Source of the DNA: Phylloscopus collybita
Lineage: Eukaryota; Chordata; Aves; Passeriformes; Phylloscopidae
DNA: 64,000 nt
Assembly: GCA_027886175.1 (NCBI GenBank)
Contig: JAJNNQ010000075.1
Coordinates: 84,733,001 to 84,797,000 of the forward strand
Direction: 5' to 3'
Of the stretch, positions 53,921 through 64,000 are shown in pieces (position 1 is the stretch's first letter; each line of letters starts with the position of its first letter). A model generated the notes under the pieces. The model made no database searches, was not told the DNA's origin, and saw only the letters and a list, made by a program, of their open reading frames with translations. The position numbers were made by a program, and so were the translations under genes.

Positions 53921-56900
53921 AGCTCGGTTTGAGCGAAATAGCCACAAAGCACTTTCCTCCCTTCTCTGCATTCCTGCAGAGGGCTGCTGAGAAGCTGTAA
54001 CACAGCAAGAGGGGCCTTCGCGGTACCACGGGCTCCGTGGCGCTCCTCCTGCGAGATCTCCCACTCCCCTGCGGCCAGGGAACAAGCAGGCACCACCCAA
54101 AGGGCAGCATCGCTTCCTGCCTCTGTCCAGAGGGCAAGGGAAGCACAGATAAGGCAAAAAGCTTTCAAGTCTCATTTGTGGGATAATAAAATTATAACGC
54201 TTTGTTTGCCCAGAACCATTCATTGTCAAGGCAGATAGTTTCACCCAACAATTAACCTTCCCAAATAAATCTATGTAGAAACACAACAAAGAAAGAAAAC
54301 AACGAGGAAAATCTATAGACTGCAGTGACATCCACCTTGAATGCTTTTCTTCTTAAGAAAGGAAGTCTGTGGGCCTAAATACAACGAGAAATATTGATGA
54401 CAATCTAACAATCCTCCCAGACATAATTAGCAGTCTCATTTTATTCAATTATGAGGTCACGGAGACTTCTTTCTACACTTCGCCAGCTTTTGCTATGGGG
54501 AAAAATAAATTAAAGCAGCAGAAACCTCATGGATGAAGCCCATGTTAAGTTAACTCAGCCTCTTGGACTCCTTTGTCTTCAAATAAACAAAGTCAATGCC
54601 TAGGGAAAAGTTTGACACCTGCACTCATGGCACTCCAGGACAGCTTCAATACAAGTGAGAAACCTGATTGCAGCAACCACTGCAGTGACCTGAGAAGCAA
54701 ACGTTGTCCAGGGAGAACTGCTTAATTAGGTCTGCCCACACTCTGAGAAAATGTTGTCCCATGCCCATAAAGGAGGCATTTCTAGACCACTGAAGGTAAC
54801 CCTTCAATGCTAGCTTTGCCCTTCCACCAGGCAAAAATTTGCTTTACTCTGTTCTGCTCTCAGTTAACCAAAAATGAGTACAATCATCTCCTACAGCACG
54901 CTCTGTAATCACAAACCAGCACTGATCCCTGCAAGTAAAAACCCCATGTTTTCAAGGAAAACTAATGAGAAGTTGCATATGTGCAAGAGATAGCACTTGC
55001 TATCTGCCATGGATGGGGCAGTGTGCACTTCTGGGCTGCAAACCAAGGTTTCTGAGACCTGAATTAGCCTTGGGTGCCCCAAACCCAACTGTTGCATTGC
55101 TTTGCCTACACCACCCTGACTATAACAACTATAACAAAGAGAAGTAATCCCATGGAAAACACTGGCCAGTTTCCAAGACAAACAAATAGCTATAAGCTGA
55201 GAACAGCTCAAATAGTAATTACAGGCAATAGTAAGTTGTGTGGTGCATGTGGAGTAGACAGGGAAAATGGATCAAGTGTCTAATGTGAAGGGAAGCAAGA
55301 GGGAACACCTTATTACCCCTACAATGCAGATGGGCTACAGCCAGGGCAGTATAAAAAAACCCCAACAGTTTGCTGTTTCAAAACAAACCTCTTGAGAATC
55401 TGTGGATGCTGTACACAGAACTGGCTCCCTAAGAGAAGCTGTGTCTAACCCCAGCACAAAGCCATCCTCTTCAGCACCTGGAAGGAAGAGTACTTGAGCC
55501 TGTGATAACCAACTCACACAACCAACACAAGTAAACTGTGAGCTATTAGGGCTTTGGTTGGATTTTATACAACTATTCCTTACAGAAAACTAAATTTCAG
55601 AGAAATTAATTAGTAATCGCTGTTTATAATGTAAAATCCATATGATCTTACAACAAAAAAGCAGTATTTCTGATGACAAAGTGTCACTGCTACAGCAACT
55701 GACCAATCTAAATTGTATAACACTGCAAATATAGAAATCTGTGTGCTCAACCACAGTTACAACAAAATTAAGAATAATGCCTTTCTATGATTGTCATGGG
55801 AATGGCAATGGCTTTGTTCTGATGGGTCACCCTTCCATTAGTGGTGGATATTCTGCTGCAGACTGACAGAAACTAGGAAAGAAGCATATAGATTGAAAAA
55901 TAATACCAGTGCTTCTGCCAGCCATCAGCTGTAGCCAGTGCTCCTTGTGTGTGCAGTTACAGCAGCTCCACAGGGAACAAAGCAGCACAGGCCTGGTTTA
56001 GCTGAAAAATTGTCCACCAGCGAGGCTGGGCAGTACAACCATGCTGTTCATTACTTCTAGACAACCTGTACAAAGTCCTTTGGAGACTGAAGAATGCCCT
56101 AACTGAATTAAAAACAGTTCAATGAGGCAGAAAAAACATAACTTTTTGCCTCTGGAAACCTGGGTTAAAACCAAAGCTTCAGCCATGAAGGTAAACATCA
56201 TGTTCTCTTAAGTGCATGGACTGCTGCTTCAAATAGGAAAAAAACCACCACCCACCAAGGAAGATTCTGCTCAGATGCAATTGGAGATGCTGAAGAGACC
56301 TTCAGAATTCAAGCTCTGCATATATGAAAAAAATTAAGTGCAAACACAACAAGGAAGGGACCTATTCAAAGGGCTTATATTGGGCACTAAACCACTCTTT
56401 GTACTAGCTGGAAATAAATCATGTTAGAAATCAGGACTCCATGTTTTCATCTCTCTTTCCAGTCCTTGTTTCAGAAATACACGACTGAGTCAGAATTCTG
56501 TTATTACTTGCTTCTATCCTAAGTTTCCTTGTCTTTCCCTCTCCCCAGTGCACAGATGGAGCTTCAGCAGCTCCAATTTTCATTCTTTCTGCTTCATCCA
56601 CTCTTCCACAGAGGCATTCCTCCATTCATAGTTAGGAGGGCTTGCATAACTGGCTGCCCCAAAGCAATTGCCTTCAACAAAACACTTCCTTCTTAGAAGC
56701 ATAAAAGCTACCTTGAAACCCCTGAGGGTGTTGTCTCTGCTGCTCTCCACACTTCTGTTATCCCACATCCCAGCCTCACTTCTCCACTTTATCACAGGGA
56801 TCAGAAATACAGCAAACATACCTTAAAGGATAAAAGACATTTTCCTTCATCCCATCTTGCCTAGCATGACACTCAACATACAGATGGAGAGATTCTTCCT

Positions 56901-58859
56901 CCTGAATGACACATTGGAGCATGCACAACATGCAATCTATGGCAGGCATCACCTAACAAACATCAGGAGGGTGAACAGGGCAGAGCATGGCACACAGTAT
57001 TCATTCTCCCACCTGATGAAAGCAAGAGCTTCTCATTTCAGAGAAGGCCATCAGGAACCCTAATGGGATCTTCACAAGCAAATGGGAGCAGCTGAGCACC
57101 CTGCTTCACCCCACTTTCACTGTGGCAGACATTATATACTAACTCAGCACTTCTCCACACCAACAAGACAGGACAGGAAAAACACAAAGCACACAGGCAC
57201 CAAAAAACTGCAGTGCCTGCTGACAGATCTGAGTAACTCCTCAGCAAGCAAGGTTCTCCCCCAGGAAAGGCCCTGAACTGACTCAGTCATTGACACAGGG
57301 GTTGGAGTTTATCCCACAGGCAGCAAGCTGGGGACAGACACTCAACAGCCCTTTCAGGCACACATCTTCTTTCAAAGCCTAGTTCAGAGAAATCTGCAAT
57401 TTACCATTGCTAGTTGGTAATAGACCAGCCCTCCAAACTAATGTAGAAGAGATCTGCAGAACAGCACTGGAGATTTTATGGATTTTCTGTCTGAACCTGG
57501 CAGCAGAGAGGGATTAAAAATGCTTCCTATGAAGACATACGAACACAGGATCAAAGATGGAACAAGCCCCCTGCAGCAGATTCTTGTGCTACCACTTAGC
57601 TTTCAGGACAAGGTGGTAGACATGGGGATGTTAAGAGTGCATTAATCCTAGGCAAAAAGCCTGCAGCTTCCAAAGGGTAGATTAATTATTAAACCAGCAG
57701 CAATAAAAATATTCAGCAGCTCAGAGACATATACCTATCTTATGGACAGATAAGAGCTCCAATAACCTTGAACTTCAATTTATAGATTCACTCCCCCCTT
57801 CCCTGTAGATAGCAACATTTATATTTTCTAATTTGTTCTTACAAAGGGAAATTGATGAAAATGGTGGTTTAAATTGGCTAAAGAGGCACAGTGTACACAG
57901 CAGTAGCATTTTCTTCCATCTTTCTGTCTTCTCTCCTGTCAGCACCCATAAGAACAAAGTATGTTTGCTTCCCTGACCAACAAACCAAAAGAGGGATCAT
58001 GACAACCATTAAGGGCTTTTCAGTACATTTATTTTTCCTTTATAATTCCAAAATAATTGGGATGGCAGATGCTGGGATGTAAGAGATTAGGCCTGCTGGA
58101 GTTTGAAGAGACACTCCTTAACATCCTTGCCTTTCTAAAGCCAGGTTAGTCACTGGAACACCCAAAACTCAGATACTCAGAATAGGGATGGGCACTTGTG
58201 CCCTCAAGACATTTCTGTTTTGGTGTTGCTGATATGTACATGCAAAGATCACCCAGTTTTGTGAGTGAAAGCAGAGCATATTCTGTGTTTGAATGAAGAA
58301 TAGTTGTTATCAGCTGACAGGAATTAAGTTTCACCTCAGTGTATTCAACCCAACTGAACTCCAAACCACCCATTTATAGATAGGAAATGCAAAAAAAGCA
58401 AAAATAATGTTTTACAGTGTTTGGCTGTGAGTCATTGAGTTGAGCAACTCCAGGTAGCAGTATTTAACGTGCTTAAATTAAAAAGTTGGTAGGGAGGCTG
58501 GAATCTCAGCAATTTCTCAACAGATTAATTTACTGTATTGTCCCTTGAAGGGAGGAGTTTGAAGTCTCTAACGTGTATATCACTGTACACCGAGCATTAA
58601 ACAGGAGAGGACAAACAGTGGCCAAGCTGGCTGTCCTCCAGTTAATCATCCTGCTTTGACTTAGATTCATCTTCCAGCTGCTGTTGAAAACCAATTGCTT
58701 GTTTAATGGGGCAGAAAGATGAAATCAATTTCAATATGCATCTCCAAAGTGCCCCTCTTATGTAAAAGTGCTGCCTGAGGGAGCAAGAGACACATACATT
58801 TCCTTCTGCTTGTGCCAGTTCCACTTCCAATTTGCTACCCCTACAGGTACCGCATTCTA

Positions 58860-59190
58860 AAATGACGTGGCGAAAGAAGCCGCAGCTGAACGCAAACCGT
58901 CTCTCTTCGGTTCGTGGCACTCTCAAGACACAGAGCTTCTCCAGGGAGGTGACAGCCATACACCCAGGTGAGATTAGTTAACACTGACTCATCAGGTGTT
59001 TCATTAAGGAGCTGTGTCAGGCAAGAAAGCAAGCGCGATGAGCAATGCTGAAGCCGGTGGCTTTAGCAGGGAGAGGCGCTGGCTGCTGCGGTGGGTGGAG
59101 GACGTTTCAGGGACAGATGACACCGGCACGGCCGGGAAAGTCAGCCCGGGCCTGTCTCCAAAAGAGCAAAAGCCATTAAGTGGCACTGCC
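58860..59190. promoter_or_regulatory. Candidate CpG-dense intronic regulatory block
   Basis: Two CpG clusters, near 58863-58917 and 59033-59191, stand out from CpG-poor flanks. The first includes tgacgt at 58863-58868, the core of a CREB/ATF site. No TATA-like start arrangement or recognisable exon is apparent. It could be an enhancer, a minor promoter of a non-coding transcript or simply an unmethylated patch. Confidence 0.3.
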
Positions 59191-59211
59191 CGGAAATTAG
59201 GATCAATAGTA

Positions 59212-59226
59212 ACACACACACACACA
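59212..59226. repeat. Short (AC)n microsatellite
   Basis: About seven ac units are followed by tata. The repeat sits at the edge of the CpG-dense block. Confidence 0.9.
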
Positions 59227-60298
59227 TATATTGTGTGCTTTTGGTCAGGTGAGGAGCCTTCAAACCAGATCAAAACGGACTTGCCAACTGCAGGGCATCC
59301 CATAGTCTTTATCCATACCAACACTTAAAGGCAAGAGCACCGTTTGGGACTTCATCTTTTTTTCCCCCTCTTCTGTTTTAAACAAGGAAACTTCCCTAAG
59401 CTGAAAAATAATTCAATTTTACATTCTAGCTTGGGAATTTGAAAACTGCATTAACAGAAGATCCAGGACTTTGGATTTTGCCTTTGTGGTTTTTTTAATT
59501 GGGATTTTGTGGCAGAAAACCCACACATGCACAATTTATGTGATCCTCTGCTAACAAAATAAACCAGAAAACAAAAATTTATGCTACTTTAGGAAAGCAT
59601 AAGACACACCATAGTCTGGACCAGTGGTCAAAACACCACCTCCACAACCCACCCACACACTCCCTGTGCTTCCCAGCCACATCCCATTAGTCTGTGTACA
59701 AGGAAACACTCCTGTGTCACACATGCTTGTGTGCCAGCTGGCCAGGCACTGCACAGTGGGCATCTTCACACACATTGTTGGGGGTGCCAGCCCCATTTTT
59801 GGAGTTATCTGGAAAGCAAGCATTCCCAGAAGCATGGTTAGCTGCCTCTCCGTCCCTCACCACAGCTTGGTGCCACCTAAGGAATTTCCATCACTCCAGA
59901 CAAGCCTAAGAGATCATGCACATACACAAAAGTCTCCTCTTATGTCACACGCATGGCATTAACATTACAAAAGGAACCGAGCACTCAAGCATTCCAGAAT
60001 TAAAAAAGCCTGCGTTTACTGCTTGTCAATTAACCGCCTGATCTCATACCAATTTTATCATCTCATGAATAACTAAGTTTGCACTGTGCTTTTTCATCAC
60101 ACTATCTTGGGGGATAAGGTACATGAAAAGGCTAAATACTTCCAATTCCCACAAAAAGGATACAATAGAAACGAAGAAAACACAGAAACTTTGTTTCGGT
60201 AAATTCCAGCGGTGTGCAGGACACAAGGAGTAATGTCTGCAGGTCTGGGGAGCAACTGCCTCTCCCACCAAACATCCACGCTGCACAAAAGCATCACC

Positions 60299-60440
60299 AA
60301 ATCACACAACACAGTGAGCTGGAAGTGACCCACAAGGATGGAGCCCAACTCAGCCCTGTACAGGACATCCCCCAGAGTCAGACCACGTGCCTGTTTCAGG
60401 CCATTCTGCATTACAGTGTTTTCTGAAAGCCAGTCTCTGG
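60299..60440 (-). mobile_element. CR1-type LINE 3'-end fragment
   Basis: The plus strand reads as the complement of the conserved 3' untranslated end of avian CR1 elements: ctggaagtgacccacaagga, then a gagcccaactcagccctg-like block, then tacaggacatcccccagag and accacgtgcctg. I know this arrangement from CR1 3' ends in birds, where it reads ggaagggacccacaaggat...gtccaactcctggccctgcacaggac. The element's 3' end is therefore at the low coordinate. No reverse transcriptase sequence accompanies it, so it is a short 5'-truncated copy, as most CR1 copies are. The far end is blurred by divergence. Confidence 0.75.
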
Positions 60441-60700
60441 TCACTAAGAACTCAACAAAGAGGAAGAGGTACGAAGGAATTGTGTGGGAGACTCTGCCAA
60501 CAATATATTATACATGCTGTCTGCGTGGGACAGGGAGATCCTACCCCATGAGAAGTTTAAATATTTTGACATCTGCTTTCACCTAATGTATCCTTGTTGC
60601 TTAAGGACTCCCATGATACAATGGACTAGTTTAGCAAGGAAAGAAATCTGCAATGAAAACGTGGTCCAGGAATCCAGACATAAGGAATAAAACACACACA

Positions 60701-60746
60701 GCATTTGAAAGTAACACATTATTGCATTTGAAAGTAACACATTATC
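60701..60746. repeat. Tandem duplication of a 23-bp unit
   Basis: The unit gcatttgaaagtaacacatt plus att is followed immediately by a second copy that differs only in its last base (c for t). Such near-identity suggests a recent duplication and a likely length polymorphism. Confidence 0.95.
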
Positions 60747-60882
60747 TCCAGAGACCACAGATATTAAATGTGACCCGAAACAAAACATCCAGGGTTTCTC
60801 CAGCACGGGGAAATGCCAGAGAGGTCAAATATTTTCTGTAGAAAGCTCCTATCACAATACAGTACAGTTTTCAAGGAAGAAA

Positions 60883-60912
60883 TGTGTGTATATGTATATA
60901 CACATACACACA
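60883..60912. repeat. Near-palindromic TG/TA tract
   Basis: A 30-bp stretch beginning tgtgtgtatatgtatataca equals its own reverse complement except at one pair of positions. It is a simple alternating purine-pyrimidine repeat and could form a cruciform or Z-DNA. Confidence 0.8.
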
Positions 60913-63579
60913 TGTGCATATATATTTTATTTACATATCTTTGCTTTTAGGCAATCTTCCCCTCCATTCCCCATATGCTATACTTCCCTTTTAGTGCTTC
61001 ATCATTTGCCTTTGACCTATTTGCTGCCATTCACTCACTAATCTTTCTTTGCTAGGTCTGCTGCTAGTATGCCAGAATTCCAAATGAAAAAAGACCACAA
61101 CTTGCCACTAAAAACAGTTGGGTGAGAGTCTCTTCTTCTCCCTGACCTTTCCATGGGAGGGTGGCCAACCCAGCTGCAATCCATACATGCACCATTCCTC
61201 ACCCATCATTTCTTTAACTTCCTTTAGTGGGGTCCAAAGACTCTAGCCGTGTCAGACAAGGCTGTGCGATGCCATTAGAAAATTTTACACTTCAAGAATT
61301 CGATTTTCCTCACAGAATGATGCTCTGATTTTTTCCCTTTTGATTTTGCTCCATCTGAAATGTACTCTGTAGTACACAAGAAACTCATCTAAGTACAGTT
61401 CATCCTGAATGCACAGAGACATCATGGTACAAGAAGGAAAGAGCATGTTACTGGTTATGGTCCCCTTATCTGCACCAATTCTGCTGCTGTTGCAAACACA
61501 CAATAATCCTAGGGTGGACCTGTCAAAAAACCAGAGAAGAGAAACTGGTGGGAGTGGTGGGAGTAATATTTTGAGAAGTATTTTTGATTTATTTTGTTTA
61601 AGCCATATTACCTTGCACAGTTGATTTTGAGTGCAGCTACAAAACCAGCCAAATTGGCAAAATTCAGGAGGTGACAATATGTGGCAGAAAATTCTGACCC
61701 TGGCAGTGTTTTTTGAGAGCTGTAAGGTGTGGCCACACCTTTGCTGGGTTTTCAAAGCTTCAGGAGATAATGCTGGTCAGGATGCAGTTGGTCACCCCAT
61801 CAGGTAAGTACACCTTCCTACCTTCTCGTCTGCCCTGACATTTACCTCCAACATTTGCATCTGTTTGCTCCCTAAATGGATATTTCAACAAAAGAGCAGA
61901 AAATTCGCTCAGCAATTTGAATTTTTGTTAATTTGTTGGCTGGATTATGTGGCTGAACACAGCCAGCAGAGAGGAAGCAGATGCAGAGAGGAATGCAGCT
62001 GAGCAGGGCTGCTCCTCCCTGCATCAGAAGCTGCTGGGATCCCCCCTGGCTGGGAGTTCAGGAGCAGTTACAGGAATGCAAACACATTTCTCCTGCATGG
62101 TGACCACATTAACAGGAACGCTATATCCAATAATTACTGAACATCAGGATCTTAAGAGGATCACAGTTGCAGCACAGTTCCCATGCAGAAAGACTTTTCC
62201 TTCAAGACCTGCAGGGGAACACCAGTATTCTGAGGAATGGATAAATGACCACACAGGCAGCAGCTCTGCTGGCCCCCAGACCCACACCACACCAACAGCA
62301 TCTCTGTCAACAGGTGCCTGCACTGGGGCAGGATGAGGCTGTTTCAGAGGTACCCTTTGCTGCTGCCAAGATCTCCAGGTACAGACAACATGGAATGGCC
62401 TTGCCAGTCACATCCTATTCCTGTCCCGATGCACCAGTTTGCAGAACAAAAAGAAAATGGAAGTTTCAACAAATTGTATGTTTAGGTTACTCAAATGCGT
62501 GGTAATTTCACATTTACAGTTAAGTGAAATTAAACCTAATGAATTTTACACTGAATGCCTGTCTTGAAATTGTCTCAAGGTTTACATTTCAAAAGTACCA
62601 TTTCATACCAATCACGCGTTGCACAAGTGTAACTGCCATGCAGAATATTAAAAAAAATGGGCTTAAATATTGTTTGCTCTGGCATTTAGCCTTCTTGCAG
62701 TAGTAGCTTTAATTTAAGTCACTAAAATTCTGTTTGAAATTAGAGTTGTGCATAACATTTTGCAGACCAATATTCCAATTCAGAATCATCAGGAAAAACT
62801 GGTTTTCACATAAATCTTAGTGAACACTTCTAGTATATTATAGCAAGTGTTGTAGTGTACCTTTCTCATAGACATCTTCTCCAAAGAATAAGCACTATTT
62901 CATTCCACTCATGAGAATGTGAAACTATTTCATGAGAAAGTGAAGCTCACTTTTCAGTGAGGACAGTTTTCAATACTGCCATTTATAACAAAACAAACAG
63001 GAGACACAGTTGAAGCCTAAACACATAAATCCAGAAATTTCCTTTTGTATTGCCTATTTTACACAGTACATTTTAAAATAGAAATGGGCATGCTGTAGTC
63101 AGACATTCTCTGGAAGCCACTTAACTAGCAATCCAAAATTAATTCAGAAAGCAGAAATAATAAAGTAAAAACCAAAAGAAAACAACAAAATCCCCAAACC
63201 ACAAACACTAAAATCAAACCAAAAACCCAATCCCAAAGACTTAGAAAACATTCTGATTACAAGACCAAGGTTGTAGAAGCTCGACAGACATTTCAGCGCA
63301 GAGAACATCTTTCAGCATCTTTATAAGAGACACAAACACCATCATCCCTGCCCCCAGTTCAAGACCTAACCTTTTCTTATCCCAAAGCCAAAAAATAAAA
63401 TTCAGTCTCATTGAAGGGTAAAATTTACTGAGTAAAACTGATGGGATAGCAACAAAATGACCTTTTCAAAGCAACCTCTTTCCAGTACTGAGATACCAGA
63501 TTGATGGTCTGCATTTCTGCTTCTCAAAGTTAGCACTGCCAAGTTTGTGATCAAGATGTTTTGGTCTGAATCACAGATT

Positions 63580-63603
63580 TTTTGTTGTTGTTGTTGTTGT
63601 TGT
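63580..63603. repeat. (TTG)n microsatellite
   Basis: About seven ttg units follow a short T run. Confidence 0.95.
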
Positions 63604-64000
63604 CATCAGCAGACTGAAGGGTTTTATTTATTCACTAATTTGGATGTTGCTAAGAAAAGCCAGCCAGAAAAGTGGAAATCTCATAACTAGGACCTGATCA
63701 TACTTGGTTCTCCAACTGAGCTTCAGAAGTTTTCAATAAATCCAAAGCCAGGCTTCTCACTCTGAAAGCTTAAATAGATAAAGCCATACAGATCTCTGTA
63801 AATTATTTTTAAGAATTGCTTTTCTCTGCTGCCAGTTTATCTGCTCTTCTCAAAGTTAGTCAGTGCCTAGAAAAGGTGGAAGGACTTCCATCTGCTACTA
63901 CTTCAAAGACAGCGAGCCTGAAAGGAAGCATCAACCTGTCCAAGACATATGTTTCTCAACGTATTAGACCTGCTGTCTCTGCCAAGATGCAATTAAACAC

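Larger units (their letters stand above)
24351..64000 (-). other. Presumed large SLC22A23 intron upstream of exon 4 (at least 39.6 kb)
   Basis: The next upstream exon should encode the VGRRP loop and TM3-TM4, ending Leu-Tyr-Ala-Leu plus one base. Reading the minus strand for its expected motifs and for matching donors found nothing convincing. The stretch is therefore best explained as one long intron, although a missed exon cannot be excluded by eye. It holds CpG-dense blocks, a CR1 fragment, simple repeats and an insertion-like block, listed separately. I recognise no second protein-coding gene on either strand. Confidence 0.6.

Noticed and set aside
53598..54331. 182- and 219-codon minus-strand open frames
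   Set aside because: Both pass through a poly-G tract giving poly-glycine, overlap each other in different frames and show no family motif. Best explained by GC-rich composition; kept only as a composition finding.
1..64000. Microbial-type features: operons, CRISPR arrays, phage, tRNA clusters
   Set aside because: The exon-intron structure, CR1 fragment and repeat content show vertebrate nuclear DNA. No array of spaced repeats or convincing tRNA was seen.

Overview
The window looks like nuclear DNA from a vertebrate, most probably a bird. It is AT-leaning and almost all non-coding, with short exons bounded by GT/AG splice sites, many homopolymer and simple-repeat tracts, and one recognisable CR1-type retrotransposon 3' end near 60.3 kb. 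CR1 elements of this kind dominate bird genomes and also occur in other reptiles, so the bird assignment is an inference.

The only protein-coding gene I can support is on the minus strand. Five consecutive coding exons of SLC22A23, an orphan solute carrier of the SLC22 organic-ion transporter family, lie at 24182-24350, 18705-18832, 6661-6763, 3793-4025 and 1147-1179 in transcript order. The splice phases join without a gap (2, 1, 2, 1, 1 after each exon), and the codon counts (55, 42, 33 and 77 whole codons, then a 33-nt microexon) match the family protein as I recall it. Together they encode about 219 residues, from the TM4-5 loop through TM9 and into the outer TM9-10 loop. By the usual SLC22 numbering these are exons 4-8 of about 10. 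The 5' exons (1-3) and the 3' exons (9-10) were not found and are presumed to lie beyond the two ends.

Layout: 1-1146 is the start of the intron after exon 8. 1147-24350 holds the five exons, separated by introns of about 2.6, 2.6, 11.9 and 5.3 kb. 24351-64000 is 39.65 kb with no recognisable exon, best read as part of one very large upstream intron. That stretch contains CpG-dense, possibly regulatory islands (about 32.76-32.93 kb and 58.86-59.19 kb), a CpG-rich block of about 466 bp flanked by 8-bp direct repeats (27.43-27.91 kb, possibly an old mobile-element insertion), the CR1 fragment, a 19-nt poly-C run, A-rich tracts and several small tandem and inverted repeats.

I found no operon, CRISPR array, phage or other unusual multi-gene system. 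The long open frames outside the five exons look like chance. The best leads are the in-frame 33-nt microexon, the CpG-dense intronic blocks, the 27.4-27.9 kb insertion-like block and a strong 19-bp-stem hairpin at 14.9 kb.
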